Below, in pieces: positions 34,249-43,619 of a stretch of 64,000 nt of DNA. Origin of the DNA: Euzebyales bacterium (GTDB lineage: Bacteria; Actinomycetota; Nitriliruptoria; Euzebyales; JAHELV01). The notes under the pieces were generated by a model. That model was not told where the DNA came from. It worked only from the letters and a program-made list of their open reading frames with translations, and searched no databases. The stretch spans positions 1 to 64,000 of the forward strand of contig DATHVN010000109.1 in assembly GCA_035461305.1 (NCBI GenBank), given 5' to 3'. Position 1 is the first letter of the stretch; every line of letters begins with the position of its first letter. Made by a program: the position numbers and the translations under genes.

Positions 34249-34637
34249 GTGACGACGGCGTCGTCGAGATCGGGATCGGCCGCGCGGTCCCCCGGGCCCA
34301 TCGTCCGCAACGTCGAGACCACCAGCTGGGCGACGCCCGCGTTGCGTACCGACCGCAGGTCAGCGGGCACCACATGCCGCGGCGCCGCATCGGTGGAGGT
34401 CTCGGCGATGGCCTCTTCGAACGCAGCCATGACGTCTTCCCAGTGGGCGCGCATGTCGACGTCGCCGCGGTTGAACTTCCTGTGCTTGTCGGGCTCGTCG
34501 AGCCTGGCCCGTACCCGCTCGCGCTCGTGGCGGTGCGCCGTGCCGCGCAGTTCCAGCGTGTCGCGAGGGTTCCGCCGCGCGAGCTGTGGTGCCTCGCCTG
34601 GCGGGATGCGGGTCGGTGCCAGCAGGTCCGGGTCCAT
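34245..34637 (-). pseudogene. Core-deleted polyphosphate kinase 2 remnant
   Basis: An intact ORF of 130 residues. Residues 1-35 resemble the N-terminus of PPK2 proteins (RIPPGEAPQLARRNPRDT), and residues 40-115 the C-terminus (RLDEPDKHRKFNRGDVDMRA, then ETSTDAAPRHVVPADLR). About 140 residues in between are missing, including the P-loop (GMDTSGKGG in intact enzymes) and the Walker B segment. Conserved Trp residues of the C-terminus (KHW, APW, KWYRN) are replaced here (KHR, APR, RSVRN), which indicates relaxed selection. It cannot be a kinase. The 3' end overlaps udgB by four bases. An alternative is a new small protein kept for another role. Confidence 0.75.
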
Positions 34638-34675
34638 CGGCGGAGTGTAGGCGCTCGTCGGGTGCCCGGTACCGT

Positions 34676-35752
34676 CTACTCGCGATCCTCCGACCACTCG
34701 GGGCATCCAAGCGTTTCCCAGATCCGCTCCCGCACCAGCAGCTGGTAGCCGACCCACTCCTGGGCGAGGCGGCGGCCACCGACCAGGAGCCTGGTCACGA
34801 AGTCGCGGGACCGCGCAGGCAGCCACGCCGTCAGCACCCGCACCTGCTCGATCGGCAGCGGCGTCGCGGGCGACGGTGTCCCGTGGCGCACGAGCAGGTC
34901 GTACATTTGAGCCGCGGGCTCGACCTGCGGCAGCCCCGCTGCCGCCGCCCGCTGGTCGGCACGTCGCGCGGTCTCGAGGTCGGTGGCGTCGAGGTCGCCG
35001 TAGTACAGGATCCGGTCGATGGTCCGGTCGAGCGTGCGCGCGAACTGGACCGAGCTCGCGAAGTAGGAGCCCGCGCCGTGGGCGACCAGGCCGATGGCGG
35101 TCGACGGTGCCTCCACCAGCGCGCGGCGGACGCTGGCGAACATCTCGTGGCCGGACACGACGAGCAGGGTCGCCGTCTGCCCGACCGCGCTGTACACGAA
35201 CGGGGGTGGCACCGGGACGCAGCACAGCAGCTCCCAGCTGAGCCGGTGCGGACCGAACAGCTCGGTCGTGGCGAGCTCGTGCAGCCGGTCCTCGTGGCCC
35301 GCGCCGAACAGGTGCAGCGACCGTTCCCGCGGGGGCACGATGACTGCGGTCGCCGCCTCCTCGGCCAGCCAGCGATTGATCCGCAGCAGGTCGTCGAGCT
35401 GAGCCTGCGTCAGCTCGACCTCCGCCGCCCACGCCAGCTCCGGCGCCCACCGCTCGGCGCGCGCGATCCCGAGCCGCTGCGTCCGCTCGGATGCCGGCAG
35501 CATCTCGATGCGGCGGGGCAGCGGAGGGTCGCGCCGGTCCCACGCGCGAGGGTTCACGGGTAGCGACAGCCAGCTGGCCTGCTCCAGCTCGTCCAGCGCG
35601 CGACGGAGACGCTGGCGGCGGTCGTCGGCGACCAGCAGCTCGGGCGCCGAGCTCAGGAAGCAGCTCCAGATCTCGGCGAGCTGGATCCGGTCCCGCTCGA
35701 CCGCCAGCAGGCAGCGGCGCAGCCGCCAGGCCAGCGGGCTGAGCTCGCTCAC
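34676..35752 (-). CDS. JetD-like (DUF2220/Toprim) protein of a Wadjet-type locus
   Basis: A 358-residue product with a GTG overlapping the stop of the upstream gene (GTGA). Residues 1-130 form a helical N-terminal part as in JetD. Residues about 195-275 match the Toprim-like DUF2220 domain: LLVVSGHEMFASV, a Gly-rich HGAGSYFASSVQFA and ILYYGDLDATDLE with the DxD pair (GDLD, 252-255). JetD is the nuclease subunit of Wadjet, which cuts plasmid DNA. In intact JetD proteins the first motif carries a catalytic Glu (VVEN); the aligned position here is S200-G201, so nuclease activity is doubtful. Its partner ORF is itself an apparent deletion product. Confidence 0.65.
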   Translation of the reverse strand: MSELSPLAWRLRRCLLAVERDRIQLAEIWSCFLSSAPELLVADDRRQRLRRALDELEQASWLSLPVNPRAWDRRDPPLPRRIEMLPASERTQRLGIARAERWAPELAWAAEVELTQAQLDDLLRINRWLAEEAATAVIVPPRERSLHLFGAGHEDRLHELATTELFGPHRLSWELLCCVPVPPPFVYSAVGQTATLLVVSGHEMFASVRRALVEAPSTAIGLVAHGAGSYFASSVQFARTLDRTIDRILYYGDLDATDLETARRADQRAAAAGLPQVEPAAQMYDLLVRHGTPSPATPLPIEQVRVLTAWLPARSRDFVTRLLVGGRRLAQEWVGYQLLVRERIWETLGCPEWSEDRE

Positions 35753-37959
35753 CGGCCCCGTGGGACAACGGCGACCGTGTCCGCCCGTCTCCACATATGT
35801 GTCGCCTCGACCCTGCCCTGCTCGCTCTCGCCGACCGTCGCGCGCTCCACGTGGAGGTTGCCGGACCGTGCGTCCCGACGCTCGTTGCGCAGGCGGATCC
35901 AGTGTGGCAGCACCCCGACCGCCTCGCGGTCGTCGACCGCTGTCGCATAGACCAGCTGCACCCCCATCGCGTCCGCTAAGCGTCGCTGCAGCTGCAGCAG
36001 CGTGACGTTCGACGACGTGCCGATCGGGTTGTCGAGCGTGAGCATCCCGCCGGCCGTCTGCGTCTGGCGGACCTGGGCACGCAGCCGCGCGAGCGTGCAG
36101 TACAGCAGGATGGCCGCCGTCAACTGTTCGCCGCCCGAGAACGTGGCGAGCTCGGTGACCGGGACGCGCTGGGGCCGCAGGGCCGGGTTCGGCTTGAGGA
36201 TCTGGACCGCGAACCCCTCGACGCCGACGGCCGCATGCACCGCGCGCTGCAGCAGTGGCACGCCTGCGGGACGCACGCCCTCGTCGACGAGCTCGTCGAC
36301 CATCACCTCGAGGCGTGCGAGCAGCTCGTCGTCGATCGCCGGTGCGGCGTAGCGGATATGCAGGAAGCGCTGGTCGGACCACTCCCCGAAGCCCGCCGGC
36401 AACGCCGAGACCTGGTCGGCCTGGCGCAGCAGCCACAGCCCGCGCTGGGTGTCGGCGGCGATCTCGCGTACGAGCAGACGCCGGTGGGCGGTGAGCTCCT
36501 CCAGCTTCTGCTCACACTGGGTCAGGCGCATGCGCAGCTGGTCGACGAGCGTTGCGTTGTCGCGCGCCACTCCCACCGGGTCGCTGCCGAGCCGCTCGCG
36601 GATAGGGCCGTCGAGCGGTGAGAACCGGTCGTCGGTCACGAAGCGCCGGACGTCGGCAGCGGCGCCGGCCGCCGCGCCCCCCGCGCGGTCGACGCGGTCC
36701 GCGCCCTCGTCGATCCGCGTGAGGAGGTCGTCGACCAGAGCCCGGGCGCGACCAGGGTCCTCGGGCTCCCACGCGGCGGGGGCGAACCGGCGGTCGTCGC
36801 CGAGGTCGATCAGCTCGGGCGTGTCGCCGTCGTCGGCGGCGCCGTCCTCGCCGCGGCGGGGCTGGAGCAGCAGGTCGATCATGTCCGACAGGCGGACGGG
36901 GCGCGGCGGCACCGGACCGGTCACGCCGGCCACGAAGCGCGCGACGGCGGGCAGGCCCTCGGCCGCCGTGCAGGCCAGGAGTGGGCCGAGCAGCTGATCG
37001 CCCAGCTCGAACGCACGGCTGTCGGTGCTGACCGTGAAGCGTTGGCGCTCCTGCTCCTCGAGGAACGTGGTGCGTGCGCGCAGCAGCAGGGCGTGCAGCT
37101 CGAGGTGGCGCAGCTGGCAGTCCTCGATCAGGTCGAGGAGGATGCCGGCGGCGGGGCGCGTGTCGTGCTCGCCGGCCAGCCCGCGCACGGTGGCGACGAG
37201 GTGGCGCTCCGTCTCGAGGCGCTCGGCGAGGTGCGCGAGCGCATCCGCCAGCAGGTCGGGTACGTCGGCCTGCCAGTCGACCTGGCGGATGTCGTGCCGT
37301 GTCGCGTCGAGGACGCGCTCGACGTTGGAGGCGTACTGGATGGAGCGCAGGCGTGCGGCACGCGCCGTGTGGACGGCCTGATCGAGCCTCCCGCGCCGCA
37401 ACTGGGACGCCAGGATGGCCTCCGCCGCCGCGTGCGCGTCGGCGATGTCGCGGTCGAGTGCTCCAACGAAGAGGATCACCGCCTCGTCGGTGGCACGCAG
37501 CACCACGCTGCCGTCCGGCGCCTCCACCTCCTCCAGCAGCTTGAACGCGACCTCGGCCCGACGGTGGCGGCGGCCCGACCAGTCGCTGTAGGGCAGCGCG
37601 AACGCCTCCCGCCGGTGACGGTCGTTGAGCAGTCCCGTGACGACGGCGTCGGCGACCCGTCGGGACTCCTCGGGGGGACGGTCCGGCGCCGACATCCGCG
37701 CGAGCTGGGCCAGGCGCTGGCGCACCTGCTCGCCGGTTGCGCCGAACTCCAGGCCCATGTGGTCGATGACGGTGTCGATGGCTGCCAGCGCGAGGCCGCG
37801 CAGGTCGTAAGGCGACCAGTCGCCGTCGCGCAGCGCCTTGCCTGCCTCCAGGTCGTGCAGCGGCGCGGTCCGCAGCAGGGCCCTGACGCGACGCACGAAG
37901 CTGTCATCAACCCACGGTGCGTCGGTGAGCGGGAGGCGGGGCGTGGCCGTGTCGACCAT
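35749..37959 (-). CDS. JetA-JetC fusion ORF, probable Wadjet deletion product
   Basis: A 736-residue ORF with no frame breaks. Residues 1 to about 430 resemble the JetA/MukF-like kleisin subunit: a helical N-terminus, LRATDEAVILFVGALDRDIA, ASQLRRGRLDQAVHTARAAR, then LLLQPRRGED and an acidic stretch. Residues about 470-736 resemble the end of the JetC SMC protein: a coiled-coil helix, the ABC signature FSGGEQ (607-612), Walker B TLDNPIGTSS (about 636-645) and VQLVYATAVDD. No Walker A motif exists anywhere, and no JetB-like gene is present. The simplest reading is an in-frame deletion from late jetA through jetB to late jetC. An SMC half-head without its Walker A half cannot hydrolyse ATP alone. 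JetD-like gene follows with a 4-bp overlap. Confidence 0.65.
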   Translation of the reverse strand: MVDTATPRLPLTDAPWVDDSFVRRVRALLRTAPLHDLEAGKALRDGDWSPYDLRGLALAAIDTVIDHMGLEFGATGEQVRQRLAQLARMSAPDRPPEESRRVADAVVTGLLNDRHRREAFALPYSDWSGRRHRRAEVAFKLLEEVEAPDGSVVLRATDEAVILFVGALDRDIADAHAAAEAILASQLRRGRLDQAVHTARAARLRSIQYASNVERVLDATRHDIRQVDWQADVPDLLADALAHLAERLETERHLVATVRGLAGEHDTRPAAGILLDLIEDCQLRHLELHALLLRARTTFLEEQERQRFTVSTDSRAFELGDQLLGPLLACTAAEGLPAVARFVAGVTGPVPPRPVRLSDMIDLLLQPRRGEDGAADDGDTPELIDLGDDRRFAPAAWEPEDPGRARALVDDLLTRIDEGADRVDRAGGAAAGAAADVRRFVTDDRFSPLDGPIRERLGSDPVGVARDNATLVDQLRMRLTQCEQKLEELTAHRRLLVREIAADTQRGLWLLRQADQVSALPAGFGEWSDQRFLHIRYAAPAIDDELLARLEVMVDELVDEGVRPAGVPLLQRAVHAAVGVEGFAVQILKPNPALRPQRVPVTELATFSGGEQLTAAILLYCTLARLRAQVRQTQTAGGMLTLDNPIGTSSNVTLLQLQRRLADAMGVQLVYATAVDDREAVGVLPHWIRLRNERRDARSGNLHVERATVGESEQGRVEATHMWRRADTVAVVPRGR

Positions 37960-38241
37960 GGGGCTGGAGCCTATCGAGCGGTGTCAAACCGATTTGCAGC
38001 CTCGGAGGCCCGTGACGATCGCCGGCCGTGAGGTCGACCACTGCAGCCGGCGGTACGCATCCGAGCGCGTTTCCCAGCTGTACCTGGGCGGAGTCCCGAG
38101 CGAGATGGCTTGGGTGCCGTGGGAGAGGGTCGTGACACTGATGACAGATGACCAGGCGAAGTCCATCGCCCGACTCTGGGGCGCACGCAGGGTTGGAACG
38201 ACATCGTCGACCCCTGACGATCGACGATCCTCAGCGACTGC
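37960..38241 (+). other. Gap upstream of the Wadjet-like locus, possible small ORF
   Basis: A GTG at 38012 with GGAGG just upstream opens a frame reading TIAGREVDHCSRRYASERVS and PSEMAWVPWERVVTLMTDDQ, which looks protein-like for about 65 residues before turning into the antisense shadow of the next gene. It may be the start of a truncated small gene. Family unknown. Confidence 0.3.
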
Positions 38242-38675
38242 TCAGAGTCCGTTCGGCGGCAGCGCGAACACGTGGGGAAGCATCGCAACCGGGATGCCCG
38301 CTGCCAGCGCAAGGGTGTTCGTAGCTGCCGCCGGAGGGACGCACAGCTCGGGACGTCCGCTGAAGACGACGGCCGTCTCCATACCTAGCCGCGGAGCCTG
38401 CATGACCCACTCGGCGACTTCGAGGTGCAGTTCGCCGATGTTGGGTCCGCTGCTGGAATAGAAGTCCGATAGGTCCTCCACCTGAACGCCGATCTGTGGA
38501 AGAACACCGGACAGCCAACCGCGGATGTCGGGCTCGTCGATCAGGTGGAAGACTTCTCCATGTTCCCGATGCGGTGGATGATGGCCGTACGCGCGTCAGC
38601 TGCCTCCTGGGGCATCAGTTCGCCAATCGCCGAAGGCAGCCGCATCGGCCCGATGATCGTGAGTGAGCCAGCCAT
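38242..38675 (-). pseudogene. Frameshifted hypothetical gene
   Basis: Two minus-strand frames carry consecutive protein-like sequence. The first runs from the ATG at 38675 (MAGSLTIIGPMRLPSAIGEL, then ARTAIIHRIGNME) and stops at 38541. The second, in another frame, continues from about 38560 (VFHLIDEPDIRGWLSG) through DFYSSSGPNIGELHLEVAEW to a stop at 38242. The join at GGAGAAGTC fits a duplicated GA dinucleotide. Without the shift the product would be about 140 residues. The family is not recognised. A GTG at 38481 could still start the second half. Confidence 0.5.
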
Positions 38676-38733
38676 TCATCAGCATTCTGTCGATCGAGCG
38701 GTAGCACCCCGTCCTGGCGACGTGCTCGATCAG

Positions 38734-39093
38734 TCAGACGACGATGTCATCGCGCAGTCCGAGGACCGGCCGCGCAAGGCGATCGATCTCTTCCTGTGGA
38801 ACGCCGAGCTCCTGGAGAGCTACGACCAGGTGGCCGACAAGTGTGTCGAACTCGCCGTTCGTGATGTCCAGATGCTCGTCGGCATCGCGCATGCTGGCAC
38901 CAGAGTAGGTGTTCGGGCCACCGGCGACGGCGGTGATCATCGCGCGCTGGTGAGCCTTGAGGCGCGCGAGGTTCACCCCTTCGAAGTGGTGGTTGACGCG
39001 TTCGTCGGCGAGCACCTTTCGATAGAAGAGGTCCACCGCGGCCCGGACTGCATCAGTACCGCCGATCCTGTCATACGGTGGTCTGCGGCGCAC
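38734..39093 (-). CDS. Group 1 truncated haemoglobin with altered proximal site
   Basis: A 119-residue product, the normal trHbN length, start GTG at 39093. The two-over-two globin pattern is visible: YDRIGGTDAVRAAVDLFYRK (with the B10 Tyr at 24), AHQRAMITAVAGGPNTYSG, then ITNGEFDTLVGHLVVALQEL. In this group the proximal heme His lies in the MR-x-x-H segment before the LxIT motif. Here that segment reads MRDADEHLDIT, with Asp at the proximal position (72) and a His two residues later (74). Heme binding may be shifted or lost. It overlaps the end of a frame-disrupted upstream gene and lies between two pseudogenes. Confidence 0.75.
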   Translation of the reverse strand: MRRRPPYDRIGGTDAVRAAVDLFYRKVLADERVNHHFEGVNLARLKAHQRAMITAVAGGPNTYSGASMRDADEHLDITNGEFDTLVGHLVVALQELGVPQEEIDRLARPVLGLRDDIVV

Positions 39094-39608
39094 CGTCTCC
39101 CAGAGCCATCGTCTTCTCCTGTTCGTCCCGTTCGAATGGTCGTACGTCAGGCACTGTCACGATCGTCTCGCGAAGTCCGAGAATCGTCGGCGTCAACTGC
39201 TCAACGAGCCGGGGATCCTCGGCGGGTACGAGGCGCGCGTGTACTGGGACGGCGTTCAGTTCGTGGTGCCTCGCCGATCTCGGCGCGCCGGGCGCGGGCG
39301 AACGCGACGGTCTGCGCCCAGAACTCGCCGTCGTCGTCCTGCTCCCACCAACCGGTGACCTCCTCACGAAGTCCGTGACGACGGACGTAGTTCAGTAGCG
39401 CACCCACCTGCCGCTCGCTGATCGTCTCGCCGGGATCGCTCGACTGCTGCGCTGCGGTCTCGAGCGCGGCCAGATCCCGGACGAGTTGGGCTTCCGTATC
39501 ACGGCGGATCGCGCCGGTTCGCGCGAGAACGGTCACGGCGAAGTCCGGCCGATCCGGCTCCTCCCAGAAGTAGGCGAGCAGGCGCGCATGGGGGTGCGAG
39601 ATCGTCAT
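39071..39608 (-). pseudogene. Frame-disrupted hypothetical gene upstream of the globin
   Basis: The ATG at 39608 opens a frame with protein-like sequence (HPHARLLAYFWEEPDRPDFA, LNYVRRHGLREEVTGWWEQD, ARARRAEIGEA), after which it becomes Arg-rich and stops at 39201. From about 39270 a second frame continues in protein style (HHELNAVPVHARLVPAEDPR, then LTPTILGLRETIVTVPDVRP) to a stop at 39071, overlapping the globin start. Read together they make about 178 residues. I do not recognise the family. A sequencing error is an alternative to a true frameshift. Confidence 0.5.
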
Positions 39609-40663
39609 GCGGCCCGGTTGTCGTCTTCCGACGTCTGGCGCGTACGTGTTACCTCGAGCCGATGCGCCAGCACGTCGTGTTCGACTGCCCTCCAGCATGG
39701 CCCCTGACCCTTCGATCACGGCATGCTACTACGATGAGTCTGGTCAGCGTAGCAATATGTTGGCATGTGACCACTCGGATGGGCTAGTCAAACGGCGGTT
39801 TTCGCCGGAACGGCGGTGTCGCCCGGCCGGAGGCGCGGTGCGACACCGGATTCCTCGGCCGGGACCGGGCCTGCATTTGTCACGACCGACATCGACGTAC
39901 TGGCAGCTGATCGATGCACGCCGTCGCCCAGCGGTCCCATCCGAGCGCCAGCGGGTCTTGGCGCTCGTACACGGTATCGCCGATGCGACGGCGACCACGT
40001 TGTTCGCGGGCAAACCGCACGCTGGAGGTCGTCGACCACATCGGCGACCTGCCGGCTGACGTGGATGGTGATCCCAACGCGCACCGAGCACTCGGCTTGC
40101 GCCCAGCCCGTGTCATCACCAGGACTCCTCGTGGCAGCTTGCTGACGCAACAGTCGTGTCCGGTGCTGGCGCCGGCTGGAGGTCCAGGGCAATCGGTGTA
40201 GGGCCGCTTCGGATGGTCGTCGCTGCCCCGCGCACACTGCATTCCGGCGTTCCGGTGCTTCTCGACTTCATTGCGGACTGGTTCGTGAGACGTTGATCCA
40301 CGACTCTCGTGGCTCGACCTGGATCGAGGCGACACCTGCCGATCCGTCGGACCGGGGGCAGGGGTTCGAACCTGATGTTCTGCCCGCCCGTCGTCGATCA
40401 CAGCCACGCGACGTCCCCACACGCCACAGGCGGACGGATCGAACGAAGCGCTGGCCGCTCTCACGACGTCTGTGCCGAAGTCCTCGATGCGACCGGGGCA
40501 ACCGCGTCGCGATCTCACAGATGCGTGAGCGGTGACTACCTCCAGTCGGTGACCGCCCGTCGCCGACCTCCATGCGCAGCCGAAGCTGTCCGACCACCGC
40601 TTCTCGGCGACCACGGCCGACCGCGTGCGGCGGTCGGGACTCAAGCCCTGACGCCCGGGGCGG
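39609..40663 (+). other. About 1 kb with no recognisable gene
   Basis: No frame on either strand reads like a folded protein for more than about 30 residues. It contains the palindrome GGTTCGAACC (40363-40372) flanked by GGGCAG (40356-40361) and CTGCCC (40380-40385), which recalls a tRNA T-arm, but no complete tRNA can be folded. With the neighbouring broken genes it looks like decayed accessory DNA. Confidence 0.4.
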
Positions 40664-42001
40664 TCAGGCCACCGTCTCGATCGTCGGGCGCAGGTCCCGT
40701 TCGGGCGGCGTCCACGTCATGGCGTCCGCCGGCACCTGGTCGCCGGATCGTATGTCGCGGACGCTGTCGCTGTCGACCTCACCGTGGGCCGGGAACCACA
40801 CGAAGGGGATGCCGCGGCGGTCGGCGTGGCGGATCTGCTTTCCGAAGCGGACTGGCTCGTGGAACACCTCGGCGGCGATGCCGCGTGCGCGCAGCTCCCG
40901 GGCGATCGCGGCGGACCGGTCCCGGGTCTCCTCGGCGACCAGAGCGACCAGCACGCACGTGGGTGTCGAGCGCGAGGCCGCGATGGCGCCACCGCCCAGG
41001 AAGCGCCCGAGCAGGCGGGATACGCCGACCGAGACACCGACACCGGGCAGCGCGTGCCCGTCGCCGGACGCCAGGTCGTCATAGCGCCCGCCCGAGCAGA
41101 TCGACCCGAGGTCGGCGTGGCTCTCGATGGTCGACTCGTAGACGGTGCCGGTGTAGTAGTCGAGACCGCGGGCGACGTGCAGGTCGGCCAGGACCGAGCC
41201 GTGCGGTAGCGCGGAAGTGGCTGCGATCACGGACGCCAGCTCGTCGACGCCCCGTGCCAGCAGGTCGTCGGTGACGCCGAGCGCCGCGACCTCGTCGACG
41301 AAGCCCGTGTCGGGCGTCCGGATCGTCGCCAGCCGGAGCCAGCGGTCCGCCTCGGCGTCGTCCATGGCGACCTGGTCGCACAGCATCTCGCGCACGGCGG
41401 CCGCGCCGACCTTGTCGACCTTGTCGAGCGCGCGGACGACCTCGGTCGTGTCCTCACGGCCCAGGCCGGCACCGAAGCCGTCGAGGATGCGACGGTTGCT
41501 GACCAGCACCGTGGCGCGTGGAACGGGCAGGGTCGCCAGCAGCTCGTGCATGATCACCGGCATCTCGGCGTCGAAGTGCAGCGGCAGCTCGCCGTCGGCG
41601 ACGACGTCGAGGTCGGCCTGGTAGAACTCGCGGTACCGCCCCTCCTGCGGTCGCTCGCCACGCCAGACCTTCTGGATCTGGTAGCGCTTGAATGGGAAGC
41701 GCAGGTGCCCGCGGAACTGCCGGACGTAGCGCGCCAGCGGCACGGTCAGATCGAAGTGCAGGCCCAGCTCGTCGGCGTCGTCGTCACCTTGCAGCCGGCC
41801 GACGGTGTAGATCTCCTTGGTCGTCTCGCCCTGGTGCACGAGGTGCTCCAGCGGCTCCACGGCGCGCGTCTCCAACGGCACGAAGCCGTAGAGCTCGGCG
41901 AGGTGCCGGATGCGGTCGAGCAGCTCCTGTTCGACCATCCGCTGCTCGGGCAGCCACTCGGGGAAGCCGCTGAGCGGTGTGATCTGCGATCTGGAGGACA
42001 C
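40664..42001 (-). CDS. hisS: Histidyl-tRNA synthetase
   Basis: A 445-residue product starting at the GTG at 42001 (GGAAGG about 10 nt upstream); a GTG at 42025 is the alternative. Class II motifs are present: LTVPLARYVRQF region, motif 2 in KVWRGERPQEGRYREFYQAD, the histidine motifs VARGLDYYTGTVYE and SICSGGRYDDL, and motif 3 in VGVSVGVSRLLGRFL. The C-terminal anticodon-binding domain (VLVALVAEETRDRSAAIA to the end) is complete. It charges tRNA-His. The gene stands alone, divergent from the malic enzyme. Confidence 0.93.
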   Translation of the reverse strand: MSSRSQITPLSGFPEWLPEQRMVEQELLDRIRHLAELYGFVPLETRAVEPLEHLVHQGETTKEIYTVGRLQGDDDADELGLHFDLTVPLARYVRQFRGHLRFPFKRYQIQKVWRGERPQEGRYREFYQADLDVVADGELPLHFDAEMPVIMHELLATLPVPRATVLVSNRRILDGFGAGLGREDTTEVVRALDKVDKVGAAAVREMLCDQVAMDDAEADRWLRLATIRTPDTGFVDEVAALGVTDDLLARGVDELASVIAATSALPHGSVLADLHVARGLDYYTGTVYESTIESHADLGSICSGGRYDDLASGDGHALPGVGVSVGVSRLLGRFLGGGAIAASRSTPTCVLVALVAEETRDRSAAIARELRARGIAAEVFHEPVRFGKQIRHADRRGIPFVWFPAHGEVDSDSVRDIRSGDQVPADAMTWTPPERDLRPTIETVA

Positions 42002-42129
42002 TGCGATGACGACCTTCCACACCACGCCCGCACGGCGTGGCGGCGTGTGACACGGGGTCGGAAGCGTAGCAGCGGCACCTCGGCTCCGGCCGTCCGCGCG
42101 CCCGCCCCCGGATGCCGGGCACGACCCGA

Positions 42130-42159
42130 TTGCACTGTACCCACACGGGTGCGTAGCAT
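42130..42159 (+). promoter_or_regulatory. Promoter of the malic enzyme gene
   Basis: TTGCAC (42130-42135) and TAGCAT (42154-42159) are separated by 18 bp. The -10 box ends 7 nt before the ATG at 42167 and no Shine-Dalgarno is present, so the mRNA is probably leaderless. Confidence 0.55.
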
Positions 42160-42166
42160 CCGTGAC

Positions 42167-43588
<1,422 letters not shown>

Positions 43589-43619
43589 TCTCCGCAGCGG
43601 CCGGTGGCGATCGTGACCG

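Noticed and set aside
40320-40400. Possible tRNA gene around GGTTCGAACC
   Set aside because: The T-arm stem does not pair properly with a 7-nt loop, and no acceptor, D or anticodon arms can be folded around it.
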